Shown here piece by piece: positions 54,511 to 64,000 of a stretch of 64,000 bases of DNA. Position numbers and translations under genes: made by a program. Source of the DNA: Rhizoclosmatium globosum (lineage: Eukaryota > Chytridiomycota > Chytridiomycetes > Chytridiales > Chytriomycetaceae); the NCBI GenBank assembly GCA_002104985.1, contig MCGO01000110.1:1-64000 (forward strand), written 5' to 3'. The first letter of the stretch is position 1; each line of letters starts with the position of its first letter. Below the pieces are notes generated by a model. The model was given only the letters and a program-made list of their open reading frames with translations. It searched no databases and had not been told where the DNA came from.

Positions 54511-54913
54511 TCTACAATTCTTGGGAATACGAATTTCCAGCTCAATTTCAATGTGAATGAGTATGGAGTTCTTCCCTAACCAGCCACAAGAGTGACACAA
54601 CCAACAACAGTGACACAACCACAACCAAGCGAAGGTATGTTGTTTCTTTATTTGTTTGCAGTTTTGCTTGATGGGAAGCAAACTCAGATGGTTTATGAGG
54701 TAATAAGAACTTATAAAATCTCGTCAACAAAAATAAATTTACCGTTGGGTGAGACTATTTCCTTTAACGTGTCTGTTATCCTAAGCTCGGTGCCAGCCTC
54801 TCCTCTCTCTTTTTGTTGGGGGCATTTTTCTCTCCGGAGAAAAACGAAAGAGGAGAGGCTGGATTCGAGCCTACTGTTATCCGATTTGTAAAACTTGGGC
54901 TTTCAGAATCACC
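54511..54913. promoter_or_regulatory. Divergent promoter region carrying a MITE-like insertion
   Basis: 403 bp between the RING gene start and paralog 2 start. It contains the 92-bp inverted-repeat element described separately, 'cttataaaatc' near 54710 as a TATA-like string, and 'ctttcag' just before the ATG at 54914 that could be a 5'-UTR intron end. Confidence 0.45.
54782..54873. mobile_element. MITE-like hairpin element with 9-bp target duplication
   Basis: The 92-bp segment has terminal inverted repeats of about 34 bp: the left end begins TAAGCTCGGTGCC and the right end, read on the other strand, TAGGCTCGAATCC. Both then continue into the same CCAGCCTCTCCTCT core. It is flanked on each side by the identical 9-mer CTGTTATCC (54773-54781 and 54874-54882). 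A 9-bp duplication with long TIRs is typical of Mutator-like (MULE) elements; the element has no coding capacity, so it would be non-autonomous. Confidence 0.72.
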
Positions 54914-55704
54914 ATGGCATCCAACACCACCCTCTACCAAGCGACAACGAAGTACTTTGGTGCATCTTGTACGTCTCCATTGGCATTGATCAGTTATCAG
55001 TTCCAAACGTATGTGAAACACACGATCATTGGGATACACCCCTTTCCTGCCTAACTCATCCACCCTTTACATCCATCATATGTAGCACTTGTACTGGCGC
55101 CAACATCACAACAAGTACTCAACCGTGTTTGGTATCTTCACCATTTGCGTCCCAGAGTATCTGTGTTGCGGACTTTGCCCAAAATGGAGCCTCCTCATTT
55201 GGGTCCGCTGCTTACGCCGAACTTGTGATTCATTCCACTTCGGACTGTACCAGCAAAACCAACATTGTCGGAGTCAGGTTTGTATCATTCTCACTGCTCC
55301 TGTTTCGAAAACCCCGTGCATAACACTAAACCCCACTCAATTCCAGGCAGTATGCACTCAACAGTATCTTTCAATGGGGAGTGAATGAGAAGAACCAAGT
55401 TACAGCTGGAGTTAATCTCTACCGGCCTTCTTCAAACTCTCTTCTTCTTGGCGAATGCACTGATACCTCTTGTGGAACATTGTATTCTGACATTTCGGAT
55501 ACCTTCCCAACTGATGGTCGGACCTGTTACAGACCTGCCAATTTGTTTAATCCGGGAACGTATGTTGTTACGACGGTTTATAACGCTGCTGCTGCCAAAC
55601 CTGCTGCTGTCAGTTCACCAAACTTTATTCGGTCCTCATCGGGTTCTGCCTTGGCGCCTTTTGCCCTCTCTGTTGTTTCTCTTCTGTTTGCCCTCGCCAT
55701 TTAA
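54914..55704 (+). CDS. Cys-containing protein with GPI-signal-like C terminus, paralog 2
   Basis: ATG 54914 (MASNTTLYQATTKYFGASCTSP). Two introns: one at about 55009-55085 splitting 'YQFQT|TCTGANI', absent from paralog 1, and one at about 55277-55346 splitting 'VGVR|QYALNSIFQWGVN' exactly as in paralog 1. Cysteine positions match paralog 1 throughout, and the hydrophobic C terminus 'SGSALAPFALSVVSLLFALA' is also kept. Sequence between them is roughly 70% identical by eye. As in paralog 1 there is no signal peptide. Function unknown. The two copies lie on the same strand about 1.5 kb apart, with the RING gene between them on the opposite strand. Confidence 0.75.
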
Positions 55705-55758
55705 CTATCTCATTTTGATTTTGTGCAATAAATATACTCGCAAGTGAAACAAGCAAAG

Positions 55759-56780
55759 ATGTTCCAAAGAGTCACCCATCAAACCTTCCTCCACCGGTCA
55801 CTCCTCACACCAACGACCCATGCATCCATCCGTCTCGCTATAGCTCCTTGTATACCAAACGTGCTAGCTACGAGACACGCAGGCCACAATCGGTACCATC
55901 CAGCCATCCTCACTTTTCAGTTTTAAAACCCCCTCCTCTCTCTCTTTGAAACCCACAGATGGTCCCAAATCAAACGTGCAAAGGGCGCAAACGACGTTGC
56001 ACGTGCGAAACAGTTTTCCAAGATTGCGACCTCGATTATCGCGGGTATCGTTGCAGGGAAGGGAGAGGTGGATCCAGGGCTCAACTTGTACCTTGCCTCG
56101 GCGCTGGCTCAGGCGCGGGGTATTCAGATGCCGAAAGCGAATGTTGAAGGTGCGATTAAGAAGGGGCTTGCGGCTGCGGCTGGGAAGGGTGGGGCTGAAG
56201 CTACAGGTGATGAGGTGAGAGACTGTACTTGCGAGAGGGAGAAGTTGGTTGAGTACTTATTCGCGGTGCAATTAAGGTTGTTTACGAGGGAATGACGGCT
56301 CAAGGAGTTTCGGTGGTTGTTGTGGCTCTCAGTTCCAACCGCAACAAAACGTTTGCGGAAGTTCGTCACTGTTTCACGAAGCACGATGGAGCTTTGAAGT
56401 CAATTATGTTTCAGTTTGAGAAGCGGTCACGGCTTGTGTTTGGAAACAAGGAAGGGGTCGAGCCAAAAAAGACTATGGATGATTTACTCAATATTGCTAT
56501 GGAGCTTGAAGGTGTTGACGATATTGGAGAAGAAGTTGATGACGCGGAAGATCCATCGATTGAATTGTTTACCACTGTTCCACAGCTGTTGAAGCTGCAG
56601 AAGCAGGTTCTCGAACAAGGCTTGGAAGTGAAGGAAATGGACTTGGTTGCATATATTCCTACATCTCGAGTAGAATCACTGACGGAAGCACAGTTGACTG
56701 AGTTTGAGAAAGTCTTGGCTGATTTGGAGAACCAAGCCGATGTGACCAAGATCTTCCATAACGCGTCTATTTCTGCTTAG
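55759..56780 (+). CDS. TACO1: YebC/TACO1-family translational regulator, mitochondrial
   Basis: ATG 55759 (MFQRVTHQTFLHRSLL...), an Arg/His/Ser-rich presequence of about 40 residues. Introns at about 55891-55959 and 56217-56279; the first joins 'AGHNR|WSQIKRAKGANDVARAKQFSK', the universal YebC N-terminal motif. Further motifs: 'VDPGLNLYLASALAQARGIQMPK', 'EVVYEGMTAQGVSVVV', 'NRNKTFAEVRHCFTKHDGAL' and 'LTEFEKVLADLENQADV'. YebC/TACO1 proteins promote translation of polyproline-containing or COX1 proteins in mitochondria. In canonical members the 'GxxG' before 'VEALTDN' differs somewhat, but the fold-defining pattern is complete. The start is tandem to paralog 2, 54 bp downstream of its stop. Confidence 0.9.
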
Positions 56781-56852
56781 ATATATAAAAGCTTACTTAG
56801 CTATATAATCATTCTTTACTACTTCGAGACATTCCATCAATAACGCACACAA

Positions 56853-58514
56853 TCAAAGGGCAAGCATAACAGCCCTCTCCTCACAAAAGAAGTCCCACGA
56901 ATATGGAGCACCCTCGCGACCCACTCCACTTCCTTTCACACCTCCGAATGGAAGGTTCAAATCACGCACCATCCATTGATTCACCCAAACCGTACCCACC
57001 TCCAACTGGCCACTGACTCTCACAGCTCTCTTTAGGTCTGAGGTCCAAACACTCGCGCTAAGTCCATACTGAGTTGAATTAGTCCACTCCACAACCTCAG
57101 CCTCAGTATCAAACGGAATCACGGTAACAACAGGCCCAAAGATTTCTTCCTGCGCACATCGAGAAAGATGCGTGAGGCCGGTAATGATTGTTGGACGCAT
57201 GTAGAACCCATTGGCTCCGTTTTGGATGTTTGTGACAAGAGTTCCACCAGTTTCGATGGTTCCACCTTCTTGTTGCGCCAACGCCACGTATCCCATCACT
57301 TTTTCCAAATGCTGCTTGGAGATCAAGGCGCCGATTTGAGTAGCCGGGTCGGAAGGATGTCCCACAACCAACGCCTCCGTGCGAGCTTTCAGGTCGGCGA
57401 GGAACTTGGGGTACAACGAACGTTCCACGAAAATACGGGAACCACAAAGACAGATTTCACCTTGGTTTCTGAAGGAGGAGTTGATTGTAGTTGCCAAGCA
57501 CTTTTCGTATTCCGCGTCGGCGAAAATGACGTTTGCGTTTTTACCACCTAGTTCGAGGGAGAGTTTTTTGAAGAGTGGGGCGGCGGTGCGGGCAATGTGT
57601 TGGCCGGTCACGGTTCCGCCCGTGAATGAGATGAGACGGACTTTTGGGTGGGAAACGAGTGGTGCACCGGCTGAAGGGCCTGTTCCAAAGACCATGTTCA
57701 CGACACCGTGTGGGAGGCCGGCTTGGTTCAAAATGTCACAGAGAAGGTAGCAAGTAACAGAGGTGAATTCGGATGGCTTGAGGACAGATGTGCATCCAGC
57801 TGTTTGCGACTCCATATTAACACAGGTTCACTATTAGTAACAAATCTACAACATACAAGCAATTGCAGGAGCAAGTTTCCATGTTGCCAAGTAGAGAGGA
57901 AGGTTCCAAGGCGAGATCAAAGCAGCCACACCAACCGGGTACTTTTGGACATAGTTGATTGAGACGCCATCCATTTCCGTGCTCTTTTCAGTCATGTGCA
58001 ATACAGCGGAAGCAAAGAAGCGGAAGTTGTGGACGGCTCTGACAAATCAGCGTTTGGGGTTAGCCACAACTCAACTCTCAGGAACCACCAATGCAAGCAA
58101 ACCTAGGAATGTCGACCATCCGAGCCAGCGACACAGGCTTCCCCTGATCCCTGCTTTCAGCTTCAGCAAATTCGTCGACCCGCCGTTCGAGCAGATCCGC
58201 GATTTTGAGAAGGATCTTTGAACGGGCCTCGCGGGACGTGTTTCGCCAGGCCTCGAACGCCGTTGCCGCGGCCGAGACAGCGGCGTCGACGTCCGAATCG
58301 GTTGAGTCCGGAACGAGCGCGTTCGTTGATCCGTCCGACGGGTTTGGCGACTCAAAGTACTTGTCGTTGCTCGGCGGCACAAAGCGCCCGCCTGTGTTGT
58401 GTCGCTGGTCCTTTAGTTGCTAATACTTTGACACTTTGACTAGGAGGAGGAAGACGAGGCTCGCCGAATGCACTCACCAATGAAGTTGTGCAGCTGGATG
58501 GGCGATGATGACAT
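56853..58514 (-). CDS. Aldehyde dehydrogenase, ALDH8A1-like (2-aminomuconate semialdehyde type)
   Basis: ATG 58514 starts a short exon '[13 protein letters not shown]', joined across a GT-AG intron to '[17 protein letters not shown]'. Further introns lie near 58037-58104 and 57812-57857. NAD-binding and catalytic motifs are intact: '[14 protein letters not shown]', '[14 protein letters not shown]', general-base Glu in '[15 protein letters not shown]', nucleophile Cys in '[16 protein letters not shown]', and '[14 protein letters not shown]'. Details such as '[18 protein letters not shown]' and '[19 protein letters not shown]' (with '[16 protein letters not shown]') match the ALDH8A1 subgroup, which oxidises 2-aminomuconate 6-semialdehyde in kynurenine breakdown, rather than ALDH1/2. 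Substrate is inferred from subgroup. Length about 490 residues, normal. Confidence 0.88.
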
Positions 58515-58640
58515 GGTTCAAATCAACTTTTTCCTTTGGGGATGAATCTCCACTTCTGCACAACTTCGTGGAAACTCGGATCATCAAATTGCAAAATTGT
58601 ACTCTCTCTTTTATTTCAATCATCAACGAGGACCCTATAA

Positions 58641-61600
58641 TCAGTAAGGACATTGAGCCGCCAAGTGCCCGACCTCTCCACAGTACCGACAAGGCGCACC
58701 ACACTCGCCACTCTCATGCCCTGCCTCTCCGCAATTTCCACATCGTACATCACGTCCAAATGTTCCACGCAAGAATGCACGACGAGCAGCTGAGGCGCCG
58801 TCTTTGGGTGATGATTGGAGACCTTGTGGAGGACGCTGAAGTCGCTTTTCACCTCCAATCACACCACCACCACCACCTCGAGATGCACGCCATGGCTGCG
58901 ATGAAGGTCTTACTTGTTGCTGTTGTTGCTGTTGTTGCTGTTGTTGTTGTTGTTGTGGCTGAGATGTGCCGACTGGTGATGGGAGAACAGGGCTTTGAGA
59001 CTTTGGTTGTGGTTGTTGCTGTTGCTGTGGTTGCAAGAACAAGTCTCCCAATTGACCAGTCAATGCTTGAATTCCTGGTGGTCCTGAAAGAGGTGGTGTC
59101 ATTCCAGGTGGCCAAGGGTTATGCTGTTGTTGTTGCTGCTGCTGTTGCTGCTGTTGTGCGAAAAGCGTCTTCCAGTGAAGAACCTCGCTTTGGAGGCGGT
59201 GCACTTCTTGCAGCAACATCATTCTCTCTGTACGGTGATGGTTGAGGTCTCGCATTGCATGGGAGTAAGCCAGGCGGAGATGGTGGAATTCTTCGGGTGT
59301 CGGAGCATAGAGTTGTTGCTGCGGTTGTTCTGCAAGAATGGGTGGTTGTTGGGTGAGGTTAGGTGGTGCGAGGTTTGGAGGCAGCAAAGCTGGGGGCGGA
59401 GTTGCTGCAGACACAGTTGCAGGAATAGCTGCATTTGGAGTGGGAATCACTTTCTTTGGCCATTCAATTGGATTGTGCTGTTTGAGGACAGGAGATTGGG
59501 ACAAAGGTGGGACTGGCGCGGGAGAAGCAGCTGTCGTTGGAGTGCTTGGACGGTGAAGAGATTCCGAACTTGGCCGTTGAGAATACTGTGGCGGAATGGC
59601 AGAATCAAGGTCGAGGAGGTCGTCGCCCTCGTCGTCGTCTTCTTCCTTTTCAGCATGAGGAGGCTCTGGCTCGTCATCGGATTCTTGCATCATGTCCTCA
59701 TTTTCTTGTTCGTGAGCAGTTGTGGCAACAACCTCCTCTTCGTCTTCATCCGCTTCCTCATCCTTTCCAGCCTTTCCTGTCGCCGCAGATGCGGATTGAA
59801 CCGCAGACGCACTTCCCTTCTTTTTCGCCTTCTTGTTTTTCTTCTTTTTCGGTGCAGCTGCAGCCGCTGCATTATTGGTTGCAGGTATATCCTTCTTCAC
59901 ATCAGCCTTCTTTCCCGCCCCGTTCACAGCAGCAACAGCCACTGACCCAGATGACGCAGCAGTAGCGGCAGCGATTTGCGCTGGCGGAACCTTATTCATC
60001 GCCTCCAACAGTGGCTTCCCAACAGCCTTTATATACTCTACAAGCCCAAACTGCACACCCTCCTTGTACAACTCAGCAAGCGCAGTCCATTTATCAACCA
60101 ATCCACTCTTTTCCACAAGATCTTCCCATTCCTGTTGTAACGGTTCATGAGCAGCTTCCACATCCTCTTGACACACTTCCAACGACGCGCCAATCACTTC
60201 GACACCAAGAACTAATCCGTCCCACTGAATATTCTCTGCAAACTCGTGTAAATTCGTAAGCAGGGACGTACGGAAAGATGATTGTTCTTGTTCAAAGAGT
60301 TTTACTTTTTTGAGGAAATCTTTGGACCGTGTTCGTTCAAGGCGGCCGCGTGATGTTGGTTGGGTGTTGGGTGGTGTTGAGTAGTACAAGTTCGAGAGGT
60401 CTTTGAGGGAGGCTGAGAGGGCCTTGTGGGATTCGGTGTGAGTTGAACGGTGGAGAGCTGATTCTGAGTCGAGGAATTCTTTGAAGTGGGAGAGATTCAT
60501 GTTTGTTCCGTCAATGATTTCTTGGATATCTGCGGTAAGGGAGTCAGGGGAGCAGAGAGACACCATGTCTTGAAGGGATTGTACTAGTTTTGTTTGGAGG
60601 AGGTGAGCTGCGGTAACAATTTGCGAGATTGTTTCTTGTGAAATGAAGGTGATGCAGAGGTCTGCTGCAGCTGTCACGTTTTCAACGTATTTCTCCCACA
60701 GTGAGTCAAGTTGTTCAAGCTCTGAGGGTTCAGAGGATGCGGACGACGATGCTGATGCAGGTTTCTTGGCAGCTTTCGGCTTTACATTAAGTTTTTTCGT
60801 TTCTGCTTGCCAGTAATCATCGAAATGGGCAATATGTGGAATAGCATCAAGTTTTTTCCTGAGGAGTTTTGGAAGGTCTTCACCAAGGAAACGGTCTGTG
60901 AGCGTATCGTCAAAGTCATAGAGAGCCGCGGTAGTTTTGAGAGCCGCATTGAGAAAAGGGTCACAATGTAATTTGACTCTAAGTGAAGCTTTTTCGCGCT
61001 CCTTTTCCACGGCAGCAGCAGCAGATTTGAGCTCAATGTCGAGCTGAGGCAGAGCCACGCGCGGCTGTTTCTTTTCGAGTTTCTGGGCACTTTGAATCGC
61101 CGGTTTGAGCGAAGCCGCCCGTTCGAGGCGCAGTGAGATTCGACCGCCCGCCTCCAGATTCAGAGACGTTGCGATTGCTTCGAGCGATTCAAATCCGGGG
61201 CGACCAAGTGCGGAGCGGGCATCGAGTTCGCCGGCGACAGTTGGTTGATTGAGAAAGTGCGAAAAGGCGTCGAACCAGTGCACGACTTTGTAGTGCAGGC
61301 GCTCGTCCTTCGAGTTTCAATGTCAAGTTAGTTATAACTTAGAAGTTGGAGCGACAAAGTAAGCACCACGCACCCAGGGATTCTCGGCGTCAGAGTCAAA
61401 CACAAACTTGACCAGGTCGTCAAACTCGTCGTTGTCGTCGTCCGTGTCTTCGTTTGTGTCGTTGTTGTTGTTGTTGTTGTTGTTGTTTGAATCTGAATCG
61501 CGGGACTTGTTTGCCTGGTCCTTTTGATCCTTTTGGTCCTTGTCCTTCTTCTGATTCGAAGACTGTGACTGAGACTGAGTCTGTTTGACGATTGCGCGGG

Positions 61601-61760
61601 TCACCAGGGACACCCACTCTTTCGCACTTGGACTCAGGTGCTTCAGTCCAGAGGCAATGTCTTCGCGCGATGCAACTAGAAGGCTCTGTGTGAGTGGGGA
61701 CGAATGAATCAATGGCGTTTAGTCTGCCGTCGAAGTAGTGCCCCCTCCTTAACTCACCAT
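58641..61760 (-). CDS. Zinc-knuckle protein with poly-Q tracts (uncharacterised)
   Basis: Intron at about 61322-61370 joins 'NPW|DERLHYKVVHWFDAF'. The 5' end has two models: ATG at 61712, or an ATG-only exon (61758-61760) spliced to 'SLLVASREDIASG' at 61685. The folded part, residues about 120-520, is helical ('LEQLDSLWEKYVENVTAAADL', 'SLLTNLHEFAENIQWDG'). It is followed by a long Ala/Lys, acidic and Pro/Gln-rich linker with several poly-Q runs, and a helix 'LQEVHRLQSEVLHWKTLF'. The C terminus has two CCHC zinc knuckles: 'CGNCGEAGHESGEC' and 'CRYCGEVGHLAAQC' (CX2CX4HX4C). RNA or single-strand nucleic acid binding is likely for the knuckles. I do not recognise the N-terminal domain. Confidence 0.78.
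58915..58957 (+). repeat. GTT/GCT trinucleotide tract (poly-Q on minus strand)
   Basis: Encodes about 14 consecutive glutamines in the zinc-knuckle protein. Confidence 0.9.
59123..59157 (+). repeat. GTT/GCT trinucleotide tract (poly-Q on minus strand)
   Basis: Encodes about 12 consecutive glutamines beside the coiled helix of the zinc-knuckle protein. Confidence 0.9.
61461..61488 (+). repeat. GTT trinucleotide tract (poly-Asn on minus strand)
   Basis: Perfect (gtt)9 run encoding about nine Asn (AAC codons) in the first exon of the zinc-knuckle protein. Confidence 0.9.
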
Positions 61761-61809
61761 CTTAGAAAGTGTGTGTGTTTGCAAAAAGAAAAGTTATTCG
61801 ACAAATCAA
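61761..61809. promoter_or_regulatory. Very short divergent spacer (49 bp)
   Basis: If the ATG-only exon model is right, the starts of the zinc-knuckle gene (minus) and GAF gene (plus) are only 49 bp apart. Otherwise the spacer is about 97 bp. Confidence 0.4.
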
Positions 61810-64000
61810 ATGCAAAACAATCAACACAACAATGATCAGGTCCCACACTCTCACAAGGACAGGCTACAGACTATGCTCGTTGACGCGTCAATACGGACAG
61901 ACGTGGAATATGTCGACTACGCATCAACTGAGGCTACTCCACGCGACTCTCATGCTACACAAACAATGTGGATCCTCGATAAATCAGCCCACGTCGAATC
62001 TCCCATTTCAGATTCCGATCCTGATTTATTCTTGAATATTAGTTCTCCTCCATCGCAGTTCTTGTATCCCCAAGCTGCAAGTCCTATGCGAAGGCAAGAA
62101 ATATCTGCTGCAAACATACCTGCTGCCGTTTCAGCTGCCTCTGTGCTTCTTGAAATGGAATCTATCGCAAACACATTTTCAAACGCGGCTCCTCATAGCC
62201 AACCACCAATAAAACCATCTATCACAGCAGACCGTTTACCGCCCATCACGAACAGAATATCTTTGACTGCTCAAAGGCTTTCTGAAGTTCAAACCCCTCA
62301 TCCAATACAACCACCACAACCGCCGGCTCAATTACAGCAGATTTCTGAGGATATGGCAACCACGAATCCACCCAACACTGTCTCAAGTCAACATCATAAC
62401 AACAACAACTCCCAAAGAAATATAGCAACACATCTCCCTTCCTCCAACCATACCTCCCGCTTCCTCTACCAACAACCATTATCAGCCTCCAACCCCTCCC
62501 ACGATCCCTCACCAAAAAGCAACCCTACCTCTCAACAACCCCACTATACATCACAAACCCCAACAGCCCCCTCGCAACCCCCACACAGACGCGTCGCATC
62601 CGCCCGAACAGCTCGAGAACAAGACCACCACCAAACCCGCCACACTGAGAAAACACGCCAAAAAGCAGCCATCGCCGTCGTCAAAAACCACCTCAACTTT
62701 GGAGCCTTCTCGCCAGAAGTCTCAAACACAGCTGCTGCCGTGAAACAAACCTCGAAAGGATCTTCTACATCTGGAAAGACTCAAAGCGCAGCTGCCGCTT
62801 CCGTGTTTGACGAGAAGGAGGTTAGAAGGGTTATGGCTGTGCATGGGATGAGACTGTGGGGTGGTCCGAAAGGTAAGAACACTTTTGATTAACCCCTACT
62901 TTTTTAATTGTCTTGGGGAGGGGGAAAAACTGATACTTTTTTTTTTGTATTACAGAACCGCGGTTTGATACGATCACGTCTCTGACTGCGCGACTCCTTT
63001 CCGCGGAAATATGTACAATCACAATCGTGGATACAGCCGCGGTGCGGTATTGGTCGCTTTCAGATACACCTACCTCAGCAGGGAAATATTTCCCGTTGAC
63101 AGCATCACAGGAGCCTTGGATGATTGATGAAGCCCGTGGAGATTCGTTTTGTCAGTATGTGATTCGTGAGGAGGATGGAGGGCTTGGTGGAGGTGCTGCA
63201 GCAGTTGCTGGTGGGAATTCGTCGAGTGGGAGTTCAGGTGGGTATGGAGGGTTTGTGGTTTTAGACGCGAGTCGGGAGGCGAGGTTTCGGGGGAGGGCTT
63301 TGGTTGCGAAGGGGTTGTGCTTTTATGCTGGGGCACCGTTGGTATTGAGGTAAGTCCGTGGATTGCTAAATCTGGTGGATTGTTGATTGTATGTCAGGTC
63401 CGGCGTCAAGATTGGTGCATTGAGTATACGAGGCCCAGCACGTACACACTTTACTTCGCAGGAAGCGAAAATCTTGCGGCAGATGACTGAATGGGCTATA
63501 GGCGAATTTGAACTGTACGTTGCGAAACGGGATCTGGACTTTCGGGAAAGTTTGCGACTTGCACAAGATCGGCTTGCTGAAATTCAAGAGGCAGTTCTAC
63601 GTGGAGCCAGCGGTACAAGTGGCGGAGACAAATGGACATGTGGGCGAGGAGTGGTCAAGAGTTGTATTGAGGTGGTCAAGGTTGCTGCAAAACTCAAGAA
63701 TGTCATGATATTGAAAATGAAAAAGAACACTGAGGGGTGAGTTGGCCTTTGAGCAACGAAGTGCTCTACTAACATACCCTTTGAGGATAATCCGATCAAC
63801 CGTATTTGCATTGGCTGATAAATGTGAAATCAAAGCCGGAGATGAAAAATTCACAGAATTGTGCCAAGCTACTCTGGATAAACCTGGTCCTGGGCCATAC
63901 CTTCTTGACCGTTCTCATTCTGTTGCGTCCCAACTTCAAGTGTGCAGATACATTGGAGAACACGTTCGACAGTCAGCAAGCGAGCTGATTTGGTCTCACG
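61810..64000 (+). CDS. GAF-domain protein, 5' part (runs off the window end)
   Basis: ATG 61810 (MQNNQHNNDQVPHSHKD). Introns at about 62872-62955, 63351-63398 and 63737-63786. The first ~340 residues are Ser/Pro/Gln/Asn-rich and disordered, ending in a basic helix ('REQDHHQTRHTEKTRQKAAIAVV'). A GAF domain follows: 'EPRFDTITSLTARLLSAEICTITIVDTAAVRYWSL', 'DSFCQYVI', 'VVLDASREARFRGRALV', 'GLCFYAGAPLVLRSGVKIGALSI', and 'FTSQEAKILRQMTEWAIGEFE', each matching the family pattern. A Gly-rich loop interrupts it at about 63180-63250. What follows (helical, 'LADKCEIKAGDEKFTELCQATLD') is not identified. GAF proteins of this build in zoosporic fungi are often sensor histidine kinases or cyclases, but no catalytic domain is inside the window. 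Confidence 0.75.

Noticed and set aside
54852..54872. T-arm/B-box-like string on the minus strand (GGCTCGAATCC), suggesting a tRNA or tRNA-derived SINE
   Set aside because: No D-arm, anticodon arm or A box at proper spacing. The string is part of the inverted repeat of the 92-bp element.
59121..59945. 274-codon plus-strand ORF
   Set aside because: Antisense of the poly-Q and acidic regions of the zinc-knuckle gene.

Overview
The window reads as the nuclear genome of a zoosporic (chytrid-type) fungus. The evidence is: about 30 protein genes split by many short GT-AG introns (mostly 45-60 nt, often with a CTAAC/TTAAC-like branch site); fungal gene types (yeast-type amino acid permease, Zn2Cys6 regulator, RNA polymerase III subunit C37, galactokinase); a CFAP97-family ciliary protein; and a class C seven-helix receptor. 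The last two fit a flagellated early-diverging fungus better than a yeast or mushroom. That placement is inference from gene content. No rRNA, tRNA, CRISPR array or viral gene was recognised.

Layout. 0-13.5 kb: 5' part of a CFAP97-like gene (minus), an F-box/leucine-rich protein, mitochondrial aspartate aminotransferase, a class C GPCR, and a DYRK-family kinase (minus). 13.9-27.2 kb: a DUF2358/C6orf136-like mitochondrial protein, an amino acid permease, a nitronate monooxygenase, two tandem paralogs of an unrecognised helical family, a multi-pass membrane protein, an acidic tail-anchored protein and a Zn2Cys6 transcription factor. 27.4-36.9 kb: one large highly reducing polyketide synthase gene on the minus strand, KS-AT-DH-MT-ER(degenerate)-KR-ACP followed by an NRPS-type condensation domain. 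37.6-44.9 kb: Pol III subunit C37, a non-genic stretch with two duplicated 39-codon ORFs, a kinase locus with two apparent frameshifts, and two poorly resolved loci. 45.1-64 kb: two divergent F-box-type genes, galactokinase, an MGST3-like MAPEG protein, a RING/TRAF-type zinc finger protein nested between two cysteine-containing paralogs, a TACO1/YebC protein, an ALDH8A1-like dehydrogenase, a large zinc-knuckle/poly-Q protein, and the 5' part of a GAF-domain protein running off the end.

The polyketide synthase is the best candidate for a noteworthy system. Its architecture parallels lovastatin nonaketide synthase-type enzymes: terminal condensation domain, ER without its NADPH-binding glycine motif, C-methyltransferase present. 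It sits in a fungal lineage where such genes are not commonplace. A Zn2Cys6 regulator lies convergently about 150 bp from its 3' end, but no obvious trans-acting enoyl reductase, thioesterase or efflux gene is in the window, so a full cluster cannot be claimed. Other items worth a second look are a 92-bp MITE-like hairpin with a perfect 9-bp target duplication, the duplicated micro-ORF pair, a 45-nt in-frame intron in the GPCR, and the frameshifted kinase.
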